Source: Tridacna crocea
Taxonomy: Eukaryota; Mollusca; Bivalvia; Cardiida; Cardiidae
Assembly: GCA_943736015.1 (NCBI GenBank)
Contig: OX031065.1
Location: forward strand, 23,078,427-23,142,426
Direction of reading: 5' to 3'
Length of the DNA stretch: 64,000 nucleotides
This document shows, in pieces, positions 20,905-33,797 of this stretch (within the stretch, counting starts at the first letter, position 1; each line of letters starts with the position of its first letter). The position numbers were made by a program, and so were the translations under genes. Below the pieces are notes generated by a model, which saw only the letters and a list, made by a program, of their open reading frames with translations, did no database searches and was not told the origin of the DNA.

Positions 20905-22513
20905 AACTGGAAAAAGTTTCCGCAACAGCAACCCGTTGCTTCTGAATTCTATGTTTTTGCGCAGCAGTTAAACCTAACATTGACTTTTGACTCGCAAGGT
21001 CACCAAAATTGACCCTGGTAAGAAAACAGGGAAACATTCGGTTTACCTTTCTTTGATTTGTGCAACAGGTAGCAGTTGCCTCCGAAAGTGTCCGAGTTGA
21101 TTTTACAATTTTATGCGCAGCACGTAACCATCACGTATGGGGGACATAGTCATCGTAACCAAATCAATGGCCCTAGTGAGAGAAAACGAAAAAGAAAAAT
21201 CCCTATGATTGACTTGAATGACAGACCTGTCGTCTGCTACAAAATGTTCCATAAGTCCATGTTTCATGTTTTCGCGGATGCGTAAATGGAACCTATGAGA
21301 CGGTAGTCAACGTAAATGGTTTGTTGCCATGGTATAAAGACAACGGAGGGGAAAAAAAAAAAAAAATGTCGGAAATTTTGTTCCCTACATTTGACTTAAG
21401 AAACATGTGTCGTCTGCCACGAAATGTTCCCTGAGTCGATTTTTCATGTTTTTCGCGGATACGTAAGTGGCACCTATGAGAGACGGTAGTCTACGTAAAT
21501 GGGTATGTCGTCACGGTATAAAGAGATTGGAGAGAAAAAATATATTAGAAATTTAGTTCTCTTTGTTTGACTTATGCAGTTGCTACTGAAAGAGTCTTCA
21601 GTCTTTTTTTAGCCACTTGTCACATTATTTCCTGGTGTTTTCGCATGTGCGTAACTGGCACGTATGAAACGGTAGTCAATGTAACTGGGTTTCCTGTTGC
21701 GGTTTGAAGAGATTAGAAGAATTACGCTTCAATGCCCTTTGTTTGATTCATGCAATAGGAATCAATTGCTACTGAAAGAGTATTCAGTCTTTTTTTAGCC
21801 ACTTGTCACATTCATTTCTGGGTTTTTTGCACTGTACATTGATCATTTTGGCTTATTCAATGTGCAGAATTTAATGTGGTCTGAGTCAGAAAATCTAATT
21901 AAGGGATAAAGGGGCATCAAGGGTTTATTTCAAGGGAAGTAACTCTTGCAGGGGGGCTTGAAAAGACCAAAACAAGGTCTTCTGCCACCCTGTTCTCTTA
22001 AATTTTGGCCCTTTTTGAGTGAAATCTGGCATGTGTGGATGGTGCATGCCTGGCAGTTTGCCAAGGACTGCACAGCAGCCTTCAAAGGAGACTTTAAATC
22101 CACTTTTATGCCGTTTTTTGTTCACTGTTTTCTATTGATATATTAGGGCGCCATTTTGAAGTAATTTTCAAGCTCTCTGATTGGCTGATTGGGCCCAGCT
22201 TTGAATTTCTCGAAGCCTCTGATTGGCTGATTGGGCCCAGCTTTGAATTTCTCGAAGCCTCTGATTGGCTGACTGGGCCCCATGCTGATTTCCTTATTAA
22301 CCTTTTACCACACAATGACGCCTTTTTACACACCCGAAAGAGAAAGCTTTTGAAAATAATCTGAGAAAAGGAGACAATGCAGGTTACCAGCATTTTCCCA
22401 CAATGTTTTCTACCCTATCGAAGAAAAAATGGATTATTGCTTATTCTTACGTCTTATTGTATCTTTATGGCCTATTTTCAAATTCTTCAAACTAGAACAA
22501 GATTTTTTTTTTT
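20905..22513 (+). repeat. Satellite unit U14 (1,609 bp, 8-bp deletion)
   Basis: Same type as U9: AAATGGAACC, CTTTTTGAGTG, doubled GATTGGGCCC and the 8-bp loss near 22395. Repeated in U18. Confidence 0.97.
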
Positions 22514-24134
22514 AACTGGAAAAAGTTTCCGCAACAGCAACCCGTTGCTTCTGAATTCTATGTTTTTGCGCAGCAGTTAAACCTAACATTGACTTTTGAC
22601 TCGCAAGGTCACCAAAATTGACCCTGGTAAGAAAACAGGGAAACATTCGGTTTACCTTTCTTTGATTTGTGCAACAGGTAGCAGTTGCCTCCGAAAGTGT
22701 CCGAGTTGATTTTACAATTTTATGCGCAGCACGTAACCATCACGTATGGGGGACATAGTCATCGTAACCAAATCAATGGCCCTAGTGAGAGAAAACGAAA
22801 AAGAAAAATCCCTATGATTGACTTGAATGACAGACCTGTCGTCTGCTACAAAATGTTCCATAAGTCCATGTTTCATGTTTTCGCGGATGCGTAAATGGAA
22901 CCTATGAGACGGTAGTCAACGTAAATGGTTTGTTGCCATGGTATAAAGACAACGGAGGGGAAAAAAAAAAAAAAAAATGTCGGAAATTTTGTTCCCTACA
23001 TTTGACTTAAGAAACATGTGTCGTCTGCCACGAAATGTTCCCTGAGTCGATTTTTCATGTTTTTCGCGGATACGTAAGTGGCACCTATGAGAGACGGTAG
23101 TCTACGTAAATGGGTATGTCGTCACGGTATAAAGAGATTGGAGAGAAAAAATATATTAGAAATTTAGTTCTCTTTGTTTGACTTATGCAGTTGCTACTGA
23201 AAGAGTCTTCAGTCTTTTTTTAGCCACTTGTCACATTATTTCCTGGTGTTTTCGCATGTGTGTAACTGGCACGTATGAAACGGTAGTCAATGTAACTGGG
23301 TTTCCTGTTGCGGTTTGAAGAGATTAGAAGAATTACGCTTCAATGCCCTTTGTTTGATTCATGCAATAGGAATCAATTGCTACTGAAAGAGTATTCAGTC
23401 TTTTTTTAGCCACTTGTCACATTCATTTCTGGGTTTTTTGCACTGTACATTGATCATTTTGGCTTATTCAATGTGCAGAATTTAATGTGGTCTGAGTCAG
23501 AAAATCTAATTAAGGGATAAAGGGGCATCAAGGGTTTATTTCAAGGGAAGTAACTCTTGCAGGGGGGGGCTTGAAAAGACCAAAACAAGGTCTTCTGCCA
23601 CCCTGTTCTCTTAAATTTTGGCCCTTTTTCAGTGAAATCTGGCATGTGTGGATGGTGCATGCCTGGCAGTTTGCCAAGGACTGCACAGCAGCCTTCAAAG
23701 GAGACTTTAAATCCACTTTTATGCCGTTTTTTGTTCACTGTTTTCTATTGATATATTAGGGCGCCATTTTGAAGTAATTTTCAAGCTCTCTGATTGGCTG
23801 ATTGGGCCCAGCTTTGAATTTCTCGAAGCCTCTGATTGGCTGACTGGGCCCAGCTTTGAATTTCTCGAAGCCTCTGATTGGCTGACTGGGCCCCATGCTG
23901 ATTTCCTTATTAACCTTTTACCACACAATGACGCCTTTTTACACACCCGAAAGAGAAAGCTTTTGAAAATAATCTGAGAAAAGGAGACAATGCAGGTTAC
24001 CAGCATTTTCTCCTTTTCCCACAATGTTTTCTACCCTATCGAAGAAAAAATGGATTATTGCTTATTCTTACGTCTTATTGTATCTTTATGGCCTATTTTC
24101 AAATTCTTCAAACTAGCACAAGATTTTTTTTTTT
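22514..24134 (+). repeat. Satellite unit U15 (1,621 bp)
   Basis: Marked by CATGTGTGTAAC (CpG transition at 23261), an 8-base G-run near 23562 and ACTAGCACAAG near 24116. All are repeated in U19. Confidence 0.97.
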
Positions 24135-25751
24135 AACTGGAAAAAGTTTCCGCAACAGCAACCCGTTGCTTCTGAATTCTATGTTTTTGCGCAGCAGTTA
24201 AACCTAACATTGACTTTTGACTCGCAAGGTCACCAAAATTGACCCTGGTAAGAAAACAGGGAAACATTCGGTTTACCTTTCTTTGATTTGTGCAACAGGT
24301 AGCAGTTGCCTCCGAAAGTGTCCGAGTTGAGTTTACAATTTTATGCGCAGCACGTAACCATCACGTATGGGGGACATAGTCATCGTAACCAAATCAATGG
24401 CCCTAGTGAGAGAAAACAAAAAAGAAAAATCCCTATGATTGACTTGAATGACAGACCTGTCGTCTGCTACAAAATGTTCCATAAGTCGATGTTTCATGTT
24501 TTCGCTGATGCGTAAATGGCACCTATGAGACGGTAGTCAACGTAAATGGTTTGTTGCCATGGTATAAAGACAACGGAGGGGAAAAAAAAAAAAAAATGTC
24601 GGAAATTTTGTTCCCTACATTTGACTTAAGAAACATGTGTCGTCTGCCACGAAATGTTCCCTGAGTCGATTTTTCATGTTTTTCGCGGATACGTAAGTGG
24701 CACCTATGAGAGACGGTAGTCTACGTAAATGGGTATGTCGTCACGGTATAAAGAGATTGGAGAGAAAAAATATATTAGAAATTTAGTTCTCTTTGTTTGA
24801 CTTATGCAGTTGCTACTGAAAGAGTCTTCAGTCTTTTTTTAGCCACTTGTCACATTATTTCCTGGTGTTTTCGCATGTGCGTAACTGGCACGTATGAAAC
24901 GGTAGTCAATGTAACTGGGTTTCCTGTTGCGGTTTGAAGAGATTAGAAGAATTACGCTTCAATGCCCTTTGTTTGATTCATGCAATAGGAATCAATTGCT
25001 ACTGAAAGAGTATTCAGTCTTTTTTTAGCCACTTGTCACATTCATTTCTGGGTTTTTTGCACTGTACATTGATCATTTTGGCTTATTCAATGTGCAGAAT
25101 TTAATGTGGTCTGAGTCAGAAAATCTAATTAAGGGATAAAGGGGCATCAAGGGTTTATTTCAAGGGAAGTAACTTTTGCAGGGGGGCTTGAAAAGACCAA
25201 AACAAGGTCTTCTGCCACCCTGTTCTCTTAAATTTTGGCCCTTTTTCAGTGAAATCTGGCATGTGTGGATGGTGCATGCCTGGCAGTTTGCCAAGGACTG
25301 CACAGCAGCCTTCAAAGGAGACTTTAAATCCACTTTTATGCCGTTTTTTGTTCACTGTTTTCTATTGATATATTAGGGCGCCATTTTGAAGTAATTTTCA
25401 AGCTCTCTGATTGGCTGATTGGGCCCAGCTTTGAATTTCTCGAAGCCTCTGATTGGCTAACTGGGCCCAGCTTTGAATTTCTCGAAGCCTCTGATTGGCT
25501 GACTGGGCCCCATGCTGATTTCCTAATTAACCTTTTACCACACAATGACGCCTTTTTACACACCCGAAAGAGAAAGCTTTTGAAAATAATCTGAGAAAAG
25601 GAGACAATGCAGGTTACCAGCATTTTCTCCTTTTCCCACAATGTTTTCTACCCTATCGAAGAAAAAATGGATTATTGCTTATTCTTACGTCTTATTGTAT
25701 CTTTATGGCCTATTTTCAAATTCTTTAAACTAGAACAAGATTTTTTTTTTT
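24135..25751 (+). repeat. Satellite unit U16 (1,617 bp)
   Basis: Copy of U12 displaced by 6,466 bp, with the same CGCTGATG, GGCTAACTGGG, CCTAATTAACC and TTCTTTAAAC. It is the last unit with GAGTTGAGTTT in module A. Confidence 0.97.
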
Positions 25752-27370
25752 AACTGGAAAAAGTTTCCGCAACAGCAACCCGTTGCTTCTGAATTCTATG
25801 TTTTTGCGCAGCAGTTAAACCTAACATTGACTTTTGACTCGCAAGGTCACCAAAATTGACCCTGGTAAGAAAACAGGGAAACATTCGGTTTACCTTTCTT
25901 TGATTTGTGCAACAGGTAGCAGTTGCCTCCGAAAGTGTCCGAGTTGATTTTACAATTTTATGCGCAGCACGTAACCATCACGTATGGGGGACATAGTCAT
26001 CGTAACCAAATCAATGGCCCTAGTGAGAGAAAACGAAAAAGAAAAATCCCTATGATTGACTTGAATGACAGACCTGTCGTCTGCTACAAAATGTTCCATA
26101 AGTCCATGTTTCATGTTTTCGCAGATGCGTAAATGGCACCTATGAGACGGTAGTCAACGTAAATGGTTTGTTGCCATGGTATAAAGACAACGGAGGGAAA
26201 AAAAAAAAAAAAAAATGTCGGAAATTTTGTTCCCTACATTTGACTTGAGAAACATGTGTCGTCTGCCACGAAATGTTCCCTGAGTCGATTTTTCATGTTT
26301 TTCGCGGATACGTAAGTGGCACCTATGAGAGACGGTAGTCTACGTAAATGGGTATGTCGTCACGGTATAAAGAGATTGGAGAGAAAAAATATATTAGAAA
26401 TTTAGTTCTCTTTGTTTGACTTATGCAGTTGCTACTGAAAGAGTCTTCAGTCTTTTTTTAGCCACTTGTCACATTATTTCCTGGTGTTTTCGCATGTGCG
26501 TAACTGGCACGTATGAAACGGTAGTCAATGTAACTGGGTTTCCTGTTGCGGTTTGAAGAGATTAGAAGAATTACGCTTCAATGCCCTTTGTTTGATTCAT
26601 GCAATAGGAATCAATTGCTACTGAAAGAGTATTCAGTCTTTTTTTAGCCACTTGTCACATTCATTTCTGGGTTTTTTGCACTGTACATTGATCATTTTGG
26701 CTTATTCAATGTGCAGAATTTAATGTGGTCTGAGTCAGAAAATCTAATTAAGGGATAAAGGGGCATCAAGGGTTTATTTCAAGGGAAGTAACTTTTGCAG
26801 GGGGGCTTGAAAAGACCAAAACAAGGTCTTCTGCCACCCTGTTCTCTTAAATTTTGGCCCTTTTTCAGTGAAATCTGGCATGTGTGGATGGTGCATGCCT
26901 GGCAGTTTGCCAAGGACTGCACAGCAGCCTTCAAAGGAGACTTTAAATCCACTTTTATGCCGTTTTTTGTTCACTGTTTTCTATTGATATATTAGGGCGC
27001 CATTTTGAAGTAATTTTCAAGCTCTCTGATTGGCTGATTGGGCCCAGCTTTGAATTTCTCAAAGCCTCTGATTGGCTGACTGGGCCCAGCTTTGAATTTC
27101 TCGAAGCCTCTGATTGGCTGACTGGGCCCCATGCTGATTTCCTTATTAACCTTTTACCACACAATGACGCCTTTTTACACACCCGAAAGAGAAAGCTTTT
27201 GAAAATAATCTGAGAAAAGGAGACAATGCAGGTTACCAGCATTTTCTCCTTTTCCCACAATGTTTTCTACCCTATCGAAGAAAAAATGGATTATTGCTTA
27301 TTCTTACGTCTTATTGTATCTTTATGGCCTATTTTCAAATTCTTCAAACTAGAACAAGATTTTTTTTTTT
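25752..27370 (+). repeat. Satellite unit U17 (1,619 bp)
   Basis: Copy of U13 displaced by 6,466 bp, same length and same diagnostic bases. Confidence 0.97.
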
Positions 27371-28979
27371 AACTGGAAAAAGTTTCCGCAACAGCAACCC
27401 GTTGCTTCTGAATTCTATGTTTTTGCGCAGCAGTTAAACCTAACATTGACTTTTGACTCGCAAGGTCACCAAAATTGACCCTGGTAAGAAAACAGGGAAA
27501 CATTCGGTTTACCTTTCTTTGATTTGTGCAACAGGTAGCAGTTGCCTCCGAAAGTGTCCGAGTTGATTTTACAATTTTATGCGCAGCACGTAACCATCAC
27601 GTATGGGGGACATAGTCATCGTAACCAAATCAATGGCCCTAGTGAGAGAAAACGAAAAAGAAAAATCCCTATGATTGACTTGAATGACAGACCTGTCGTC
27701 TGCTACAAAATGTTCCATAAGTCCATGTTTCATGTTTTCGCGGATGCGTAAATGGAACCTATGAGACGGTAGTCAACGTAAATGGTTTGTTGCCATGGTA
27801 TAAAGACAACGGAGGGGAAAAAAAAAAAAAAATGTCGGAAATTTTGTTCCCTACATTTGACTTAAGAAACATGTGTCGTCTGCCACGAAATGTTCCCTGA
27901 GTCGATTTTTCATGTTTTTCGCGGATACGTAAGTGGCACCTATGAGAGACGGTAGTCTACGTAAATGGGTATGTCGTCACGGTATAAAGAGATTGGAGAG
28001 AAAAAATATATTAGAAATTTAGTTCTCTTTGTTTGACTTATGCAGTTGCTACTGAAAGAGTCTTCAGTCTTTTTTTAGCCACTTGTCACATTATTTCCTG
28101 GTGTTTTCGCATGTGCGTAACTGGCACGTATGAAACGGTAGTCAATGTAACTGGGTTTCCTGTTGCGGTTTGAAGAGATTAGAAGAATTACGCTTCAATG
28201 CCCTTTGTTTGATTCATGCAATAGGAATCAATTGCTACTGAAAGAGTATTCAGTCTTTTTTTAGCCACTTGTCACATTCATTTCTGGGTTTTTTGCACTG
28301 TACATTGATCATTTTGGCTTATTCAATGTGCAGAATTTAATGTGGTCTGAGTCAGAAAATCTAATTAAGGGATAAAGGGGCATCAAGGGTTTATTTCAAG
28401 GGAAGTAACTCTTGCAGGGGGGCTTGAAAAGACCAAAACAAGGTCTTCTGCCACCCTGTTCTCTTAAATTTTGGCCCTTTTTGAGTGAAATCTGGCATGT
28501 GTGGATGGTGCATGCCTGGCAGTTTGCCAAGGACTGCACAGCAGCCTTCAAAGGAGACTTTAAATCCACTTTTATGCCGTTTTTTGTTCACTGTTTTCTA
28601 TTGATATATTAGGGCGCCATTTTGAAGTAATTTTCAAGCTCTCTGATTGGCTGATTGGGCCCAGCTTTGAATTTCTCGAAGCCTCTGATTGGCTGATTGG
28701 GCCCAGCTTTGAATTTCTCGAAGCCTCTGATTGGCTGACTGGGCCCCATGCTGATTTCCTTATTAACCTTTTACCACACAATGACGCCTTTTTACACACC
28801 CGAAAGAGAAAGCTTTTGAAAATAATCTGAGAAAAGGAGACAATGCAGGTTACCAGCATTTTCCCACAATGTTTTCTACCCTATCGAAGAAAAAATGGAT
28901 TATTGCTTATTCTTACGTCTTATTGTATCTTTATGGCCTATTTTCAAATTCTTCAAACTAGAACAAGATTTTTTTTTTT
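27371..28979 (+). repeat. Satellite unit U18 (1,609 bp, 8-bp deletion)
   Basis: Copy of U14 displaced by 6,466 bp, including the 8-bp loss near 28861. Confidence 0.97.
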
Positions 28980-30600
28980 AACTGGAAAAAGTTTCCGCAA
29001 CAGCAACCCGTTGCTTCTGAATTCTATGTTTTTGCGCAGCAGTTAAACCTAACATTGACTTTTGACTCGCAAGGTCACCAAAATTGACCCTGGTAAGAAA
29101 ACAGGGAAACATTCGGTTTACCTTTCTTTGATTTGTGCAACAGGTAGCAGTTGCCTCCGAAAGTGTCCGAGTTGATTTTACAATTTTATGCGCAGCACGT
29201 AACCATCACGTATGGGGGACATAGTCATCGTAACCAAATCAATGGCCCTAGTGAGAGAAAACGAAAAAGAAAAATCCCTATGATTGACTTGAATGACAGA
29301 CCTGTCGTCTGCTACAAAATGTTCCATAAGTCCATGTTTCATGTTTTCGCGGATGCGTAAATGGAACCTATGAGACGGTAGTCAACGTAAATGGTTTGTT
29401 GCCATGGTATAAAGACAACGGAGGGGAAAAAAAAAAAAAAAAATGTCGGAAATTTTGTTCCCTACATTTGACTTAAGAAACATGTGTCGTCTGCCACGAA
29501 ATGTTCCCTGAGTCGATTTTTCATGTTTTTCGCGGATACGTAAGTGGCACCTATGAGAGACGGTAGTCTACGTAAATGGGTATGTCGTCACGGTATAAAG
29601 AGATTGGAGAGAAAAAATATATTAGAAATTTAGTTCTCTTTGTTTGACTTATGCAGTTGCTACTGAAAGAGTCTTCAGTCTTTTTTTAGCCACTTGTCAC
29701 ATTATTTCCTGGTGTTTTCGCATGTGTGTAACTGGCACGTATGAAACGGTAGTCAATGTAACTGGGTTTCCTGTTGCGGTTTGAAGAGATTAGAAGAATT
29801 ACGCTTCAATGCCCTTTGTTTGATTCATGCAATAGGAATCAATTGCTACTGAAAGAGTATTCAGTCTTTTTTTAGCCACTTGTCACATTCATTTCTGGGT
29901 TTTTTGCACTGTACATTGATCATTTTGGCTTATTCAATGTGCAGAATTTAATGTGGTCTGAGTCAGAAAATCTAATTAAGGGATAAAGGGGCATCAAGGG
30001 TTTATTTCAAGGGAAGTAACTCTTGCAGGGGGGGGCTTGAAAAGACCAAAACAAGGTCTTCTGCCACCCTGTTCTCTTAAATTTTGGCCCTTTTTCAGTG
30101 AAATCTGGCATGTGTGGATGGTGCATGCCTGGCAGTTTGCCAAGGACTGCACAGCAGCCTTCAAAGGAGACTTTAAATCCACTTTTATGCCGTTTTTTGT
30201 TCACTGTTTTCTATTGATATATTAGGGCGCCATTTTGAAGTAATTTTCAAGCTCTCTGATTGGCTGATTGGGCCCAGCTTTGAATTTCTCGAAGCCTCTG
30301 ATTGGCTGACTGGGCCCAGCTTTGAATTTCTCGAAGCCTCTGATTGGCTGACTGGGCCCCATGCTGATTTCCTTATTAACCTTTTACCACACAATGACGC
30401 CTTTTTACACACCCGAAAGAGAAAGCTTTTGAAAATAATCTGAGAAAAGGAGACAATGCAGGTTACCAGCATTTTCTCCTTTTCCCACAATGTTTTCTAC
30501 CCTATCGAAGAAAAAATGGATTATTGCTTATTCTTACGTCTTATTGTATCTTTATGGCCTATTTTCAAATTCTTCAAACTAGCACAAGATTTTTTTTTTT
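28980..30600 (+). repeat. Satellite unit U19 (1,621 bp)
   Basis: Copy of U15 displaced by 6,466 bp, with TGTGTAAC (T at 29727), the 8-base G-run and ACTAGCACAAG. Confidence 0.97.
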
Positions 30601-32177
30601 AACTGGAAAAAGTTTCCGCAACAGCAACCCGTTGCTTCTGAATTCTATGTTTTTGCGCAGCAGTTAAACCTAACATTGACTTTTGACTCGCAAGGTCACC
30701 AAAATTGACCCTGGTAAGAAAACAGGGAAACATTCGGTTTACCTTTCTTTGATTTGTGCAACAGGTAGCAGTTGCCTCCGAAAGTGTCCGAGTTGATTTT
30801 ACAATTTTATGCGCAGCACGTAACCATCACGTATGGGGGACATAGTCATCGTAACCAAATCAATGGCCCTAGTGAGAGAAAACGAAAAAGAAAAATCCCT
30901 ATGATTGACTTGAATGACAGACCTGTCTTCTGCTACAAAATGTTCCATAAGTCCATGTTTCATGTTTTCACTGATGCGTAAATGGAACCTATGAGACGGT
31001 AGTCAACGTAAATGGTTTGTTGCCATGGTATAAAGACAACGGAGGGGAAAAAAAAAAAAAAAAATGTCGGAAATTTTGTTCCCTACATTTGACTTAAGAA
31101 ACATGTGTCGTCTGCCACGAAATGTTCCCTGAGTCGATTTTTCATGTTTTTCGCGGATACGTAAGTGGCACCTATGAGAGACGGTAGTCTACGTAAATGG
31201 GAATGTCGTCACGGTATAAAGAGATTGGAGAGAAAAAATATATTAGAAATTTAGTTCTCTTTGTTTGACTTATGCAGTTGCTACTGAAAGAGTCTTCAGT
31301 CTTTTTTTAGCCACTTGTCACATTATTTCCTGGTGTTTTCGCATGTGCGTAACTGGCACGTATGAAACGGTAGTCAATGTAACTGGGTTTCCTGTTGCGG
31401 TTTGAAGAGATTAGAAGAATTACGCTTCAATGCCCTTTGTTTGATTCATGCAATAGGAATCAATTGCTACTGAAAGAGTATTCAGTCTTTCTTTAGCCAC
31501 TTGTCACATTCATTTCTGGGTTTTTTGCACTGTACATTGATCATTTTGGCTTATTCAATGTGCAGAATTTAATGTGGTCTGAGTCAGAAAATCTAATTAA
31601 GGGATAAAGGGGCATCAAGGGTTTATTTCAAGGGAAGTAACTCTTGCAGGGGGGGCTTGAAAAGACCAAAACAAGGTCTTCTGCCACCCTGTTCTCTTAA
31701 ATTTTGGCCCGTTTTCAGTGAATCCTGGCATGTGTGGATGGTGCATGCCTGGCAGTTTGCCAAGGACTGCACAGCAGCCTTCAAAGGAGACTTTAAATCC
31801 ACTTTTATGCCGTTTTTTGTTCACTGTTTTCTATTGATATATTAGGGCGCCATTTTGAAGTAATTTTCAAGCTCTCTGATTGGCTGATTGGGCCCAGCTT
31901 TGAATTTCTCGAAGCCTCTGATTGGCTGACTGGGCCCCATGCTGATTTCCTTATTAACTTTTTACCACACAATGACGCCTTTTTACACACCCGAAAGAGA
32001 AAGCTTTTGAAAATAATCTGAGAAAAGGAGACAATGCAGGTTACCAGCATTTTCTCCTTTTCCCACAATGTTTTCTACCCTATCGAAGAAAAAATGGATT
32101 ATTGCTTATTCTTACGTCTTATTGTATCTTTATGGCCTATTTTCAAATTCTTCAAACTAGAACAAGATTTTTTTTTT
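30601..32177 (+). repeat. Satellite unit U20 (1,577 bp, one minisatellite copy lost)
   Basis: One full 42-bp copy at 31874-31915 plus the partial copy at 31916-31938. Unusually many private changes: CTGTCTTCTG near 30927, TTCACTGATG near 30970, GGGAATGTC near 31201, TCTTTCTTTAG near 31491, CCCGTTTTC at 31711 and GAATCCTGG at 31723. TTAACTTTTT near 31957 is shared with U22. Confidence 0.97.
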
Positions 32178-33797
32178 AACTGGAAAAAGTTTCCGCAACA
32201 GCAACCCGTTGCTTCTGAATTCTATGTTTTTGCACAGCAGTTAAACCTAACATTGACTTTTGACTCGCAAGGTCACCAAAATTGACCCTGGTAAGAAAAC
32301 AGGGAAACATTCGGTTTACCTTTCTTTGATTTGTGCAACAGGTAGCAGTTGCCTCCGAAAGTGTCCGAGTTGATTTTACAATTTTATGCGCAGCACGTAA
32401 CCATCACGTATGGGGGACATAGTCATCGTAACCAAATCAATGGCCCTAGTGAGAGAAAACGAAAAAGAAAAATCCCTATGATTGACTTGAATGACAGACC
32501 TGTCGTCTGCTACAAAATGTTCCATAAGTCCATGTTTCATGTTTTCGCGGATGCGTAAATGGAACCTATGAGACGGTAGTCAACGTAAATGGTTTGTTGC
32601 CATGGTATAAAGACAACGGAGGGGAAAAAAAAAAAAAAAAATGTCGGAAATTTTGTTCCCTACATTTGACTTAAGAAACATGTGTCGTCTGCCACGAAAT
32701 GTTCCCTGAGTCGATTTTTCATGTTTTTCGCGGATACGTAAGTGGCACCTATGAGAGACGGTAGTCTACGTAAATGGGTATGTCGTCACGGTATAAAGAG
32801 ATTGGAGAGAAAAAATATATTAGAAATTTAGTTCTCTTTGTTTGACTTATGCAGTTGCTACTGAAAGAGTCTTCAGTCTTTTTTCAGCCACTTGTCACAT
32901 TATTTCCTGGTGTTTTCGCATGTGCGTAACTGGCACGTATGAAACGGTAGTCAATGTAACTGGGTTTCCTGTTGCGGTTTGAAGAGATTAGAAGAATTAC
33001 GCTTCAATGCCCTTTGTTTGATTCATGCAATAGGAATCAATTGCTACTGAAAGAGTATTCAGTCTTTTTTTAGCCACTTGTCACATTCATTTCTGGGTTT
33101 TTTGCACTGTACATTGATCATTTTGGCTTATTCAGTGTGCAGAATTTAATGTGGTCTGAGTCAGAAAATCTAATTAAGGGATAAAGGGGCATCAAGGGTT
33201 TATTTCAAGGGAAGTAACTCTTGCAGGGGGGGCTTGAAAAGACCAAAACAAGGTCTTCTGCCACCCTGTTCTCTTAAAATTTGGCCCTTTTTCAGTGAAA
33301 TCTGGCATGTGTGGATGGTGCATGCCTGGCAGTTTGCCAAGGACTGCACAGCAGCCTTCAAAGGAGACTTTAAATCCACTTTTATGCCGTTTTTTGTTCA
33401 CTGTTTTCTATTGATATATTAGGGCGCCATTTTGAAGTAATTTTCAAGCTCTCTGATTGGCTGATTGGGCCCAGCTTTGAATTTCTCAAAGCCTCTGATT
33501 GGCTGACTGGGCCCAGCTTTGAATTTCTCGAAGCCTCTGATTGGCTGACTGGGCCCCATGCTGATTTCCTTATTAACCTTTTACCACAAGATGACGCCTT
33601 TTTACACACCCGAAAGAGAAAGCTTTTGAAAATAATCTGAGAAAAGGAGACAATGCAGGTTACCAGCATTTTCTCCTTTTCCCACAATGTTTTCTACCCT
33701 ATCGAAGAAAAAATGGATTATTGCTTATTCTTACGTCTTATTGTATCTTTATGGCCTATTTTCACATTCTTCAAACTAGAACAAGATTTTTTTTTTT
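32178..33797 (+). repeat. Satellite unit U21 (1,620 bp)
   Basis: TTGCACAGCAG near 32233 is a CpG transition shared with U23 and U24. Private changes are TTTTCAGCC near 32884, TTCAGTGTGC near 33134, TAAAATTTGG near 33280, CCACAAGATG near 33590 and TTCACATTC near 33763. Confidence 0.97.

Larger units (their letters stand above)
6480..22513 (+). repeat. Five-unit duplication U5-U9 / U10-U14 (partly overwritten)
   Basis: U5/U10, U6/U11 and U9/U14 are matching pairs in the same order, at offsets of 7,996, 7,995 and 8,038 bp. U7/U12 share only CGCTGATG. U8/U13 share AACTTTTGCAG and CTCAAAG but differ in the first half. The simplest reading is one five-unit duplication followed by conversion or exchange in the third and fourth units. 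Confidence 0.6.
17669..30600 (+). repeat. Four-unit direct duplication, 2 x 6,466 bp (U12-U15 / U16-U19)
   Basis: The unit lengths 1617, 1619, 1609, 1621 repeat exactly, and rare markers recur at a constant offset of 6,466 bp: CCTAATTAACC, TTCTTTAAAC, TGTGTAAC, the 8-G run, ACTAGCACAAG and even A-run lengths. I found no difference at the positions compared. Breakpoints lie inside sequence common to all units and cannot be placed exactly. Confidence 0.93.
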
